NCBI GenBank assembly: GCA_019748155.1
Contig: JAIEPY010000007.1
Coordinates: forward strand, 26,350 to 90,349
DNA length: 64,000 nt
Direction: 5' to 3'
Source: Burkholderiales bacterium
GTDB lineage: Bacteria; Pseudomonadota; Gammaproteobacteria; Burkholderiales; UBA11063
Both the position numbers and the translations under genes were made by a program. A model generated the notes under the pieces. The model was not told where the DNA came from, made no database searches, and was given only the letters and a program-made list of their open reading frames with translations. Shown here in pieces: positions 25,393 through 34,948 of this stretch. Within the stretch, counting starts at the first letter, position 1. Each line of letters opens with the position of its first letter.

Positions 25393-26554
25393 TGGCTAAA
25401 TCTCCTAAAACACGGTGGGCCGTGAAGCTGGTTCGGTAAGAACTACTACCAACTGAATGCGTGGTACTCTCAATATAGTAGCGTCCGCTAAACTGCCCAT
25501 AATCGACAATATCAACGGTAATCCCAGCCATCAGTGCCGGATTCCCCATCACATCACCGCTAATCACCCATTCGCCACGGTTCTTTTTCCTGAGTAATGC
25601 CAATGCAGTAGTCTCAGCCTCTTTTGCCGAATGAAATTTCTGCCGGATATTTAAAACCTTGCCACCACCATTAATATTAGCTTGGTCCAGATAGCTTTTG
25701 GTTGTCGTTGGCTCGGGCTTTTTCTTTGCAACAGTAGTATTTGGCTTATTGGCTTTATTTGGCGTATTATGCGTAGCTGTCCATTCTGAATTATCGGTTA
25801 AGGTAAATCGAGCCTTTTTATGGCTAACACTGGCAATATGTGTTTTTTTCTTGGTCGGGTCGTAGTATGAGGCTTTAGCTTCCTTATAAAGGTTAAAGCC
25901 TTGTGCGCCAGCTCGCCGGTTATTAATGTCATATTTACTGATCAGCAGCTGTGGTGGCTGATTTTCCAGTTCTTCACGGCTGAGAACATAGAGCGTATCA
26001 TCATCAATTTTAAGCATAAAATCATTATCATCCGCAAGCTTGGCTAAAAACTGTAAATCACTCTGCTCGGTCTGATCACAGACATTAAAGTCCACATCAT
26101 CGCCACTAAAGACCAGCTTCATTTGATTCCGACTAACGATAGCCTCACAAACGGTTTTTAAGGTAGTATGTTCCCATTTATTAGTATTTAAGACACGGCG
26201 AATATTGGAATTAAAGGTTGATACTGCCTTAATCTCAAATTTATTTGGCGGACCGGATTCAGTCACCAAGTCAATCTCAAAAACTCCACAATAGAGTTCT
26301 TCTTCGCTATCATTATCAGACCAGTTATAGCATTTGATGGATACTTCAATCTTATCACCACGTTCCGGCATCCAGTCGCTGACAAACAGCTCGGCGCGGT
26401 CATCAATGGTCAAGGTAATATCATCAACCTCGGTGCTGGTCTTATCGTTGAAATTATAGCTGGTTAGATAAGGTGCCAGATCAGCACTTACATTTTTACC
26501 AGCAATTTTGATCTCAACCTTTGCCTTCCGCGCGGTTTTTGCTGTATCTAACAT
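25382..26554 (-). CDS. Tail hub/late control protein D (P2 gpD)
   Basis: About 390 aa from ATG 26554, chosen because AGAGGG lies 5 nt upstream; a longer in-frame start would overlap gpX more. Family pattern: ADLAPYLTSYNFNDKTSTEVDDITLTIDDRAELFVSDWMPERGDKIEV and DQTEQSDLQFLAKLADDNDFMLKI. It forms the hub from which tube and spike are built. Confidence 0.93.
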   Translation of the reverse strand: MLDTAKTARKAKVEIKIAGKNVSADLAPYLTSYNFNDKTSTEVDDITLTIDDRAELFVSDWMPERGDKIEVSIKCYNWSDNDSEEELYCGVFEIDLVTESGPPNKFEIKAVSTFNSNIRRVLNTNKWEHTTLKTVCEAIVSRNQMKLVFSGDDVDFNVCDQTEQSDLQFLAKLADDNDFMLKIDDDTLYVLSREELENQPPQLLISKYDINNRRAGAQGFNLYKEAKASYYDPTKKKTHIASVSHKKARFTLTDNSEWTATHNTPNKANKPNTTVAKKKPEPTTTKSYLDQANINGGGKVLNIRQKFHSAKEAETTALALLRKKNRGEWVISGDVMGNPALMAGITVDIVDYGQFSGRYYIESTTHSVGSSSYRTSFTAHRVLGDLANDK

Positions 26555-26556
26555 AA

Positions 26557-26766
26557 TTACCCTCTTTGCTTCCATGGTGGTAAATTAACCGCACTTTTAC
26601 TCGTCACAATTTCTGGAATGGTTAATACCACTCCGGCATCAAATTTAACAATATTACTGTAACGCTGGTTAGCATCTATCAGCTGATTGGCGTACATTTC
26701 AGCCCCCATCATCTTTTTGGCAATGGCATCCCACATATCGCCGTGCCTAGTTGTATAAGTTGTCAT
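26557..26766 (-). CDS. Tail protein X (P2 gpX), LysM-like
   Basis: 69 aa. A single LysM-type fold: TTRHGDMWDAIAKKMMGAEMYANQLIDANQ, then VVLTIPEIV. Lies between tape measure (adjacent base) and gpD as in P2. Confidence 0.92.
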   Translation of the reverse strand: MTTYTTRHGDMWDAIAKKMMGAEMYANQLIDANQRYSNIVKFDAGVVLTIPEIVTSKSAVNLPPWKQRG

Positions 26767-28974
26767 TTAATATGCCAATCTTGAATCATACATTTTAGTA
26801 AAATTAGCTTGCTGTTCATTTAGTGCCTCCTGAATCATGCCCTTATCAGTATTACCAGTAATATTAAAGGTCTGTACCGGACTATAGCTGATGTTTTGTG
26901 CTGCTTTTAATGATGACATCTGTTTTTGTTGCTGGGTTGTCGCTGCTTCCAAATTACCGGCAAAGTGTTTTGGCTGGCTGATTTCATGGTTAATATCAAC
27001 CTTGAATGATTTACCATCATTACCGTCAAATAAAGACTTAACCGCACCGACTACCTTCATTACCGTATCATAAAAACCTGAAAGCATTGCCCAAGCTTTT
27101 TTTAGCCAGCCAACAAAATCATCCCAATGGGTACACGCCCAGTAAATCGCACCAGCCAAAAGCGCAATACCAGTAACTATTCTAAATACTGGATTTGCAT
27201 TCATCACCACGTTAACAATCCCTTGCCAATATGACATCAACTTAGTTGCCAGCGCCGCTCTAGTTTGTAGGGGGATAAACCACAGGAGCGCCTTAGTAAA
27301 TCCACCAAACAGTCCAGAGCTCAATAACATCACGGTATTAAATACCGAGATAGCAATTCGTGCAGAGGTAAAAGCTACCGATAATCCAGCGAGAGCAATC
27401 GCCGCTTTACCCATCACCAAGAAAGCCTCTTTATGTGCTTCAATATATGGGCGTATCGTTTGATTCAGCAAGGTATTCACATCTCTTATAACTTCATTGA
27501 TAGCTGGTAAAAATGTGTTACCGATTGTAATGGCAATTGCTGCCAGATTATTTTTAAAAAGCTGCAGGGAGTTTTCTGTAGTAGATGAGCGTGAGGCAAA
27601 CTCTCTCATCATACTGCCGGAATACCTGCTTTTATCACCTACCAGTTGAATATTGCCAATCACTTCCGGCAAATTATTCATCAGTCCGGCAATCGGTGCA
27701 ATTGATTCTTCACCAAAGATTTGCTTTAAAATTGGTGCTTGTTTTTCTGGTGCAAGCTTCTTAATTCGCTGCAGGACATCAATCAATGACTCCATACCGT
27801 TTGTCTGCATACTCTTACCAAGTTTAGCCACATTTATACCTAGCTGGTCAAATGCGTTAACCTGATTTTTAGTTGCTGCAGTTGATGAGGTTAAGGTGGT
27901 CATCATCTTCTTAATACCAGTAGCTGCTATTTCAGGAGCAACACCCGCCCCAATTGAAGTAGCTGCCAGCGCAGCTACCTGAGCCTCAGTTAAGCCCGCA
28001 ATCTTACCGAGTGCACCAATACGCGTAACAACCTCACCAATTTGTGCGCCACTGGCTGCAGAATTATCACTCAGAATATTAATCTGGTCTGCCAGCGCCA
28101 CCACTTGTTGTTGGTTTAAATGAAAGCCTGAGCGCCATTTAGCCATCATATCACCAGCAGCTTCAGCGCTGACATTATATGCAACCGCCATCTGTGCCGC
28201 ATTTTCAGCAAAAGCAATCAAATCCTTTTTTGCGATACCAGCCTGAGCTGCGGCAGCAGTAATATGTCCGAGTCCCTCCACCGCCATTGGCACACGGGTA
28301 GATAGATCTTTAATCTGATTACCCATCTCGGCAAACTCTTGCGGCGTATCAAAGTGCACAAGTTTACGAATATCCGCCATCACCGATTCAAACTTAATCG
28401 CATCCGCAATTGGTTGCTGCAAAAATGAGAAGCTCTTTTTTGCCATCATAATGTCAGTCGCCAAAAAGAAACGCTTTTGTGACTCCTGCTGCAGTCGCTC
28501 CGAAACCATGCCTCTAACCTGAGTCTTAGCCATTTTACTTTGCAGCTTTTCAGTACTGGCAGCCAGTTTATTTTGTTTATCAGCCAAATTATTAATGTCT
28601 AAGCCCGCATCTTTGATTTTTTGCCGATAGTTGGTTAAACGTTCAGATTCATAAGCATGAGCTTTTGCCAGTTTATCGCTGGCTTTTTGCGCCTGAGCCA
28701 AGGCTAACGCCATCTGTCTTGTTGGCGTTCCAATTCTGCCAATTTCCTGCGTTAACTCATTGACGCCTGCTTTGGCGTGATAGGCATCAGTACCCAGTTT
28801 GGTAGTAGTTGCCTCAACTTTTTTAAATTCTTCAATCAGCTTATTTTGTTTTGACAAATTACCCAGTTGATTTTGCATCAGGGTTAATTTATCTTTGGCA
28901 CTACCAAATGCCTTGGTAAATGAATTATTTATTTGTGCCTGAATCTGAAATGATACGTCATGAATTTTTGACAT
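26767..28974 (-). CDS. Tail tape measure protein (P2 gpT-like, TP901 family)
   Basis: 735 aa. A helical N-terminus (KLTLMQNQLGNLSKQNKLIEEFKK), the TP901 core (residues ~190-420; AAQAGIAKKDLIAFAENAAQMAVAY, AATSIGAGVAPEIAATGIKKMM), and hydrophobic segments at ~500-620. It sets tail length and is ejected with DNA. Confidence 0.94.
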   Translation of the reverse strand: MSKIHDVSFQIQAQINNSFTKAFGSAKDKLTLMQNQLGNLSKQNKLIEEFKKVEATTTKLGTDAYHAKAGVNELTQEIGRIGTPTRQMALALAQAQKASDKLAKAHAYESERLTNYRQKIKDAGLDINNLADKQNKLAASTEKLQSKMAKTQVRGMVSERLQQESQKRFFLATDIMMAKKSFSFLQQPIADAIKFESVMADIRKLVHFDTPQEFAEMGNQIKDLSTRVPMAVEGLGHITAAAAQAGIAKKDLIAFAENAAQMAVAYNVSAEAAGDMMAKWRSGFHLNQQQVVALADQINILSDNSAASGAQIGEVVTRIGALGKIAGLTEAQVAALAATSIGAGVAPEIAATGIKKMMTTLTSSTAATKNQVNAFDQLGINVAKLGKSMQTNGMESLIDVLQRIKKLAPEKQAPILKQIFGEESIAPIAGLMNNLPEVIGNIQLVGDKSRYSGSMMREFASRSSTTENSLQLFKNNLAAIAITIGNTFLPAINEVIRDVNTLLNQTIRPYIEAHKEAFLVMGKAAIALAGLSVAFTSARIAISVFNTVMLLSSGLFGGFTKALLWFIPLQTRAALATKLMSYWQGIVNVVMNANPVFRIVTGIALLAGAIYWACTHWDDFVGWLKKAWAMLSGFYDTVMKVVGAVKSLFDGNDGKSFKVDINHEISQPKHFAGNLEAATTQQQKQMSSLKAAQNISYSPVQTFNITGNTDKGMIQEALNEQQANFTKMYDSRLAY

Positions 28975-29046
28975 AGTAACTTACCTAAACTTTCAAACAA
29001 ATCATCGTTATATGCTATAATTTTCTCCTAATTACAGGAGTTTGTA

Positions 29047-29268
29047 ATGACATTTATTTTAAGCTGCATTCTGGCAATTACTCTCATTGCGCTTAGTGTG
29101 ATGCTATTTGCACTAGTTGCACCATTTTTATTATTTATTGCTGGAATTCTTGGACTTATTTTTGTTGTTTACCCGGGCATTATTGCCATGAGAATACTTG
29201 ACTTTCTTAATCTCACCCGTAATAAAACTAAAAAACCACTCAGGTTATTAATTCCCAAGTGGCTATAA
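29047..29268 (+). CDS. Small membrane protein on the opposite strand in the tail operon
   Basis: 73 aa with two long hydrophobic segments (residues ~3-45) and a basic tail (TRNKTKKPLRLL). It has its own signals: TGCTATAAT-type extended -10 near 29013 and CAGGAG 6 nt before ATG. The 3' end overlaps the E' stop by 6 nt tail-to-tail. It looks like an autonomous cargo gene expressed in the lysogen, perhaps acting in the envelope; this is inference. Confidence 0.6.
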   Translation: MTFILSCILAITLIALSVMLFALVAPFLLFIAGILGLIFVVYPGIIAMRILDFLNLTRNKTKKPLRLLIPKWL

Positions 29269-29663
29269 TTTAGACTTTAACTCCAAATACTTGTTAAGCT
29301 TCCACACTGGCACGCTTTCCCAGTAACCTACAAAACCATGCTCTGATAATACTAAGCAGGCTGTTCTGAGTTGGTCGACCCGATTGACCCTAACAAAAAA
29401 CCCTGTACCGCATATTTTAATTTGATAAATTCACCAAGCGGCAATCCGTTATAAAATTCAGCCGGAAGCTTGGTCGCATTGATAATCAGCTGTTTGGTAA
29501 ATCCGGTTTCAGCTTCAATTAGTCCAGAAAATCCGGGATTGATGCTTTTATACTGACTCTCAGCCTTTTCATAATCCAGCGTGGTGATATTTTCAATATT
29601 AATCTCCAGCTCACTATATTCTTTACCGTTAAATTGATATGGTTTAGCAAATTTATGTTTCAT
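29263..29663 (-). CDS. Frameshift product E-E' of the tail chaperone
   Basis: A -1 slip at G_GGT_TTT (29397-29403) leads into an open frame of about 46 codons ending at TAG 29263-29265. The extension (…VDQLRTACLVLSEHGFVGYW… LNKYLEL) looks like real protein. P2-like and lambda-like tails both use such frameshifts to make a long chaperone that binds the tape measure. Confidence 0.82.
29352..29663 (-). CDS. Tail assembly chaperone E (P2 gpE-like)
   Basis: 103 aa, E/gp41 family (FAKPYQFNGKEYSELEINIENITTLDYEKAESQ). Located between tube and tape measure genes. A frameshifted longer form E-E' is encoded (29263-29663). Confidence 0.9.
   Translation of the reverse strand: MKHKFAKPYQFNGKEYSELEINIENITTLDYEKAESQYKSINPGFSGLIEAETGFTKQLIINATKLPAEFYNGLPLGEFIKLKYAVQGFLLGSIGSTNSEQPA
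29397..29403 (-). promoter_or_regulatory. -1 frameshift slippery heptamer
   Basis: Minus-strand GGGTTTT in the zero frame as G_GGT_TTT, a canonical X_XXY_YYZ site (compare lambda G/T G_GGA_AAG). Confidence 0.82.
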
Positions 29664-29837
29664 ACTTATTCCTCAATAACACAATTATTTAAATTCTTAT
29701 ATAACGAGCGAAATTTTTCGCTGGTTGGATAGTTTTATCTCGGCAACATCTCACAAAGCGTCAGCAATTCTGTCCAACCACTTCTCCACGCGAGCCAAAA
29801 ATTTGGCGGACGTTTCTTTGCATCGCCAACCAGCACT

Positions 29838-30359
29838 TTAAAAATAATCCCCAAGCTTTTTAACCAGTGCCCTGCCGGCAGCTTCAAAAATGCCATTAAG
29901 TTTATCAATTTTATATAATTGTTCACCATTAAGCTTAACTTCCAATGCCGTAGCTTCCAGTGTAAATGGAACGTTAAGCATATCATTCATTTTTAGGGTG
30001 CCAAGGTTAAACCCTTTGCAACTACCACGAACTGATATATACAAACCTTGACCATTTATAGTATGATCTGCAGAATCAACACCGTTAATAACTGCTTTAA
30101 ATTCGAGCAGCTTGTTATTGAGGTTTAACAGTCTAAATGCTGGCTGACTAACAGTATTAAACTTTACCTCCAGCTCAAGCTTTTCTACTGAGCCAGTGCC
30201 GGGTATCTCAATTTCACCGAGGACACCGGTACCTTCTAAAGTAATAGATTTAAACTTAACCTCGGGTAGCTTTACTTCTGCCACCCCCAGTAAGTCATAA
30301 CCATCAATATAAACCCGGTATTCACGGGTTTGTGCACCGATAAATGTAGAATCACTCAT
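29838..30359 (-). CDS. Tail tube protein (P2 FII)
   Basis: 173 aa, major tail tube family: REYRVYIDGYDLLGVAEVKLPEVKFKSITLEGTGVLGEIEIPGTG. Follows the sheath gene by 1 nt. Downstream to gpE (29664-29837) I see only a hairpin (agcgaaattt/ttcgct near 29706) and no convincing gene. Confidence 0.94.
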   Translation of the reverse strand: MSDSTFIGAQTREYRVYIDGYDLLGVAEVKLPEVKFKSITLEGTGVLGEIEIPGTGSVEKLELEVKFNTVSQPAFRLLNLNNKLLEFKAVINGVDSADHTINGQGLYISVRGSCKGFNLGTLKMNDMLNVPFTLEATALEVKLNGEQLYKIDKLNGIFEAAGRALVKKLGDYF

Positions 30360-30360
30360 C

Positions 30361-31800
30361 TTACTCTCCAGAAACTCTGATTAAATCATTGACATTAAAT
30401 GCAACCTTGGTTGTAATGGAGGATGCGGTGGTGGAAGTACAATAATCCAGTAAAAACACCACATTGCCAGCCAGTAACGCATCCAATTGATTCTCATCCT
30501 GCGGAAATGAGATGCTGCCACTGATTAATTTACGGCTGCCAACTAAGCCATCCAGCCACGCTTGCAATTTAGATTCAACCCGAAGAATAAAAGCACGGTC
30601 GATGATCTCATCAACATTGGGCGAGCAGGCAATTATGCATGAATTAATCAGGTAATTACCGCAATCACGCACTGCAATATCAAAATCTTTGACATCATTA
30701 TTACCGGGATAACAAGCCGTGCGATTACCCCAGCATACCCATCCATTATCACTATTGATTGCCAGAATTAAACCATTACCATTGAGGTACTGAGCTTGCG
30801 CCTCATCCAAAAATACATCCTGTCCGTTGATCTGGTAACCATTAATTTCATAGCTTTTATTTGATGGATTTTGATTCGGAAATCCATTATTCTTTGCCGT
30901 AATACGTTGCTTAACGGCCGCTAGAAATGTTGATTGATTATAAACTACACCTGCAGCAAGCAGATCTCCAATACAAACATTATAATGAGGATCATTTAAA
31001 CCTGCTTTAGCCTTAACATCCACCGCATCGGCATAAGTTACTATTTTACTGGTGTCCAAATCAACCAAGGCATTAGCAATAAACTTCGTATTCAAAGCTT
31101 TGGCATTGGATAACAGTGCCTGACTAACTGAGATATCTTTGGACCATGCCGGCGCGATTAAACTTCCCGGTAGCTCACGATATTGCGGGCGACATTTCTG
31201 CACCAGTTCAATTCCACTATAGTTACCTTTATTATCAATGCCTCCAATAATATCTTGAGCCGTTACTTTTGAGGAGTCTAACACTTCATAATCAATCACG
31301 AGCTTATCTGCAGGTTTAATGCTGCCCTCACTCAAAACCTTTACCACCAAATGGTTGCTCTTATTAAAATCTAAACTATAATCGCTATCCAACACCTTAT
31401 CTACACTGCCAACCTTAACTACAACACTGGACTTAATCGCACCAAGCTGGGATAAAATAACCTGACTATTAACCTGAGTTTGCGTTTCCTGCTCTGCAGA
31501 TTTTTTATGTTTAGCAGGATCCAGTACATTCACAAAGTACACCGGAGCAACCCGAAACAGCGCAAAAAATACAAAGATAGCCTCACTAAGCGTATATTGT
31601 TTAAAGTTATCATCATAACCAAACAGTCTTACCGCTTCATTAAGATTAGTTAAACGCACCAATTTATTGACATTATTTTCATCAACCAGATTAATTGGTG
31701 CAGTACCAACAATAAAAGTAATATTCGCTTTAGTGCTTACAACTCCCTGAATGGTAGTAGCCAGCTCCTCGGCGAATGAACCATGTTTATATTCAGACAT
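30361..31800 (-). CDS. Contractile tail sheath protein (P2 FI)
   Basis: 479 aa. Sheath family: starts SEYKHGSFAEELATTIQGVVSTKANITFIVGTAPIN, C-terminal VESKLQAWLDGLVGSRKLISGSISF. It defines the phage as a myovirus. Confidence 0.95.
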   Translation of the reverse strand: MSEYKHGSFAEELATTIQGVVSTKANITFIVGTAPINLVDENNVNKLVRLTNLNEAVRLFGYDDNFKQYTLSEAIFVFFALFRVAPVYFVNVLDPAKHKKSAEQETQTQVNSQVILSQLGAIKSSVVVKVGSVDKVLDSDYSLDFNKSNHLVVKVLSEGSIKPADKLVIDYEVLDSSKVTAQDIIGGIDNKGNYSGIELVQKCRPQYRELPGSLIAPAWSKDISVSQALLSNAKALNTKFIANALVDLDTSKIVTYADAVDVKAKAGLNDPHYNVCIGDLLAAGVVYNQSTFLAAVKQRITAKNNGFPNQNPSNKSYEINGYQINGQDVFLDEAQAQYLNGNGLILAINSDNGWVCWGNRTACYPGNNDVKDFDIAVRDCGNYLINSCIIACSPNVDEIIDRAFILRVESKLQAWLDGLVGSRKLISGSISFPQDENQLDALLAGNVVFLLDYCTSTTASSITTKVAFNVNDLIRVSGE

Positions 31801-31819
31801 AATTTATCTTTCGTAAAAC

Positions 31820-32404
31820 TTATTTAAAAAATCCCTCAAAATCTCCAACGTTACCAGCTGGCATATCATAACGCCAAGTTGTGGTTAAGGTTAAGCTTGC
31901 CAGTGGATCCTGATCATTGTCATAAATCTGCCAATCCAGAGACGGTTGAAGCACATATGCCTGAGCTAAGACTTTGCGTGGTATTCGCTTTAACTGTTGG
32001 CGAATTAATTTATTTGCTAGTAATAAAAAACTGTATCTATTCTCCTGATTATATTCACTCACTAAAATCACAATATCAATCTTAGTTTCAGCGTAACTAG
32101 TACCATTGTCACTATCATCATCTTCACTGCCACCACTAGGTCTAATTATAATCGCCGGGTATAACGGTGTAGCATCAGGAGCAAACTGCTTGTCATCAGC
32201 TCTTATTCGCCTCAGCTCTGCTTTATCAGGTGTACGCTCAGGCAAATAATATTTATAAACTTTTGGTGTGGTTGACATTTCGGCAAGCGTTGGGCTTTCC
32301 GAGCTGATTTTGCTTAGCGTAAAACGGATATCTTTTACCCATTCAGTAACAGATTTTTGTAGCTGGATGACAAGACTAACCTCATTGGCTTCATGAATCA
32401 TCAA
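31820..32404 (-). CDS. Tail terminator/completion protein (gp37-like)
   Basis: 194 aa. Pattern typical of phage tail proteins placed just before the sheath: TPLYPAIIIRPSGG… KIDIVILVSEYNQENRYSFLLLANKLIRQQL. It probably caps the tail at the head end. Overlaps the gpZ-like gene by 4 nt. Confidence 0.75.
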   Translation of the reverse strand: MMIHEANEVSLVIQLQKSVTEWVKDIRFTLSKISSESPTLAEMSTTPKVYKYYLPERTPDKAELRRIRADDKQFAPDATPLYPAIIIRPSGGSEDDDSDNGTSYAETKIDIVILVSEYNQENRYSFLLLANKLIRQQLKRIPRKVLAQAYVLQPSLDWQIYDNDQDPLASLTLTTTWRYDMPAGNVGDFEGFFK

Positions 32405-33042
32405 ATACGCTCCTTTAACAGCCGCTCTAGCTGACGGTCAAGATTATTATCCACTTCCGCTTGAATATCTGTCCTTAAGTTGGGGCTATGCTCAAGCACA
32501 CGGTTAACCATCTGCGGTACCGAGACACTATAACGTTGATTAATAATCTCTACTTTATGCCGTTTCCCTGCTCTCCATGTGCTACGTTTTTTATTATGAT
32601 TATTTCTTGTAGTAAACTTACCAGAGCGAGTAAACACTCCCCAGTGTCCATTTTTCATTCTAGCAGTGAATGCATGCCGCCATTGATTGACTTCACCTCT
32701 AATAACTTCTGCTCTAAGAAGCTTCCCTGAATACGGTCCAAGATGTTGTCCACGTGGATTAATTCCGAAGTTATAAAGAGGTAGAGCCGCACTTTTAAAC
32801 ATAAGCATCCCTACTAAATTATCCGGTCGTGCACGCTGGGTGTCCAGCACCTTTTTACCACGAGTATTCTGTTTTTTAAGGTCAAATTCTTGGTCTATCT
32901 GTCCATAAATTTTACGGCGTGCCATCGTTAGAGAGGTATTTATCGTCCCTTGAATCGCTCGTGGCGCTCCGTTTTTGACTTCCGCCAAGACGATTCGTGC
33001 CAAATCAAGTTTTTTAGCATCAATTGTAATAAAAGCACTCAT
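32401..33042 (-). CDS. Minor tail protein Z-like
   Basis: 213 aa, basic. Features of prophage minor tail protein Z: MARRKIYGQIDQEFDLKKQNTRGKKVL… and GVFTRSGKFTTRNNHNKKRSTWRAG. In lambda gpZ acts at the head-tail connection. Confidence 0.83.
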   Translation of the reverse strand: MSAFITIDAKKLDLARIVLAEVKNGAPRAIQGTINTSLTMARRKIYGQIDQEFDLKKQNTRGKKVLDTQRARPDNLVGMLMFKSAALPLYNFGINPRGQHLGPYSGKLLRAEVIRGEVNQWRHAFTARMKNGHWGVFTRSGKFTTRNNHNKKRSTWRAGKRHKVEIINQRYSVSVPQMVNRVLEHSPNLRTDIQAEVDNNLDRQLERLLKERI

Positions 33043-33368
33043 GCTGCAACCCCAACCAATTTAAGAGTACAAACACTGTCATCTTCAGCAAAGTTAATTA
33101 CTTTATAATGTACACCGTCAAATTCAATATTATTACCATAAACTATCCGATATGGATAATCATCAAATTTATAAATCACCTCAATATCATATTCAAAAAT
33201 GCCTTCATTAAATGAAGATGAGCGATTATATTGACGATTGCCAATACTGTTTGAGTTAACCACACAATCTAATTCAATACCATCAAGAATATGGTAATCT
33301 GCAAACTCATTAGTGTTGATAAAAACCTGCTTGACATCTCTAGCTAATTGCTCTTTAAATGAACTCAT
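33039..33368 (-). CDS. Head-tail joining protein (gpFII-like)
   Basis: About 109 aa from ATG 33368 (MSSFKEQLARDVKQVFINTNEFADYHILDG). Small β-rich connector between capsid and gpZ-like genes, matching lambda FII by size and position; the similarity in sequence is modest. A hairpin gaggtgca/tgcacctc (33388-33405) lies just upstream. Confidence 0.72.
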   Translation of the reverse strand: MSSFKEQLARDVKQVFINTNEFADYHILDGIELDCVVNSNSIGNRQYNRSSSFNEGIFEYDIEVIYKFDDYPYRIVYGNNIEFDGVHYKVINFAEDDSVCTLKLVGVAA

Positions 33369-33416
33369 AGAATACCCAATAAAAAAGAGGTGCATTGCAC
33401 CTCCGATTAATTTAGC

Positions 33417-34586
33417 TTACTTGGTCGCTTTCTTAGGCGCATTTGCCGAGTCTGCTTCACTTTCCCGATTACCACCATCAGCTGATTTAGCCGCTAAAAA
33501 ATCCCCACCAGTACAAACCGTGGCAGTAATAAAGCCATCAATATTCGTCGGAACAGGTAGCGGTCTGGATGATAAGCGCTGCAAGAGATTTTTAGCTTTT
33601 TTATCAATAAATGTTTCTGGCACCAATGGGATATTGGTCGTGCCAAGACCATCTACCATATACAGCAAACCAAATATGATCTTATTGCTAACCTGAGTTG
33701 ATGAAATAATCACCTTGTTAACATCAATCATTTGCTTAGCTTTTGGCTGACCCAATACATCTAAATCCTGATCATCAAGATACTCCTCCTCATAGGTATA
33801 AATCTCAACCCCAAGAACAACACCAACCAACATTAAGCCTTCACTCTGAATTTTTGGTTGATAATCCCCAAGTTTAGTCTGAATATATTTTTGCTGCTCT
33901 TTCCATTCTTTGTTGGCATAGAGACGGTCAAGCGCATTGGACCCAAAAATCATAATGTCACAGGTCAGACCAGACTGCGAAACAAATTTACGCTTCCACT
34001 TTCTGATTTGCGCAAAAATATCCACTTCAAGATTATCCCAGTTAGTTTTTGGATCTTGCGTTAAATCCTGATAGTTCCAGTATCTGGACAAGTCCAGCTC
34101 CTGATCAACACCCTTACCCTTGATTGGAATCTTGCCAGTACACAGCAAGGTTGAACACATCCATTCAATCCGTCGGGTTACTGAATTACGCATTTCGACT
34201 AGGTCTTTTGCCTGAGACGCACCAAGACGGCGATTAACCCGATCTGCACCACTGCTAGCTGAGCCATCATAAATAGTTTCACCTGCCATTCGTTTCTGTA
34301 AATCTTCAACGGTAATAATCATTTCCGGTGCAATTAATGGTGGTTTGTAAGTGTCAGTAACAAAGCTATCGCGTTCGACTACTTCACCATTTACTTTCAT
34401 ATTGACAAATGGCGCTAACTTGCGTTTACCCTTGTAAAAATCAACCTCAACCGCTTCCGCAGTTGCACCGACACGTTCTTTAAAAAACGTATCCTGAATA
34501 AAGGTTAAGGGTGCAGGCAATAATTGCAATGCACGTAACATTTGACGTGGTTGATATAGACTGATTAAAGTATCATTTAACATCAT
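33417..34586 (-). CDS. Major capsid protein (lambda gpE family)
   Basis: 389 aa. GpE pattern: LYQPRQMLRALQLLPAPLTFIQDTFF near the N-terminus, FVNMKVNGEVVERD, MAGETIYDGSASSGADRVNRRLGASQAKDLVEMRNSVTRRIEWM, and C-terminal NNPL-like domain. Order D-E as in lambda. Confidence 0.93.
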   Translation of the reverse strand: MMLNDTLISLYQPRQMLRALQLLPAPLTFIQDTFFKERVGATAEAVEVDFYKGKRKLAPFVNMKVNGEVVERDSFVTDTYKPPLIAPEMIITVEDLQKRMAGETIYDGSASSGADRVNRRLGASQAKDLVEMRNSVTRRIEWMCSTLLCTGKIPIKGKGVDQELDLSRYWNYQDLTQDPKTNWDNLEVDIFAQIRKWKRKFVSQSGLTCDIMIFGSNALDRLYANKEWKEQQKYIQTKLGDYQPKIQSEGLMLVGVVLGVEIYTYEEEYLDDQDLDVLGQPKAKQMIDVNKVIISSTQVSNKIIFGLLYMVDGLGTTNIPLVPETFIDKKAKNLLQRLSSRPLPVPTNIDGFITATVCTGGDFLAAKSADGGNRESEADSANAPKKATK

Positions 34587-34591
34587 ATTCC

Positions 34592-34948
34592 CTATTTAAA
34601 AAAAATGCCAACCTGACGGGCACTTAGTTGATGATCTGCAGCAGTATCGCCGCCTTCAAAAATTAGCTGTGAGCTGATAAATTCCCCAGCCATATATATC
34701 GCAGCAACTACATCACTGTCTGTAGCATCGGCATCTTCTGCCGCGATTGCATAGACCAGCTGGGAGTTATCAGTTTTTGCCTTATTAACAGGAGTACACT
34801 TCTCTTCAGTTGCGATAAATCCTAAAACATGCCCTCGTTTGTACGCGAAGCCTTTTTTAAGCGTTACTGTACCCGTTGGCATTTCAATTGCACCCGCCAG
34901 TAAGTTTTCAGACAGTGATTCACTGCGTGTATTTAATTTTTGTGGCAT
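34592..34948 (-). CDS. Head decoration protein (lambda gpD)
   Basis: 118 aa. Family pattern LLAGAIEMPTGTVTLKKGFAYKRGHVLGF and YAIAAEDADATDSDVVAAIYMAGEF. Trimers stabilise the expanded capsid. Start shares one base with the protease stop. Confidence 0.92.
   Translation of the reverse strand: MPQKLNTRSESLSENLLAGAIEMPTGTVTLKKGFAYKRGHVLGFIATEEKCTPVNKAKTDNSQLVYAIAAEDADATDSDVVAAIYMAGEFISSQLIFEGGDTAADHQLSARQVGIFFK

Noticed and set aside
29735-29986. 83-codon ORF overlapping the tail tube gene
   Set aside because: It is in another frame of the tube gene with unlikely composition; no ribosome site.
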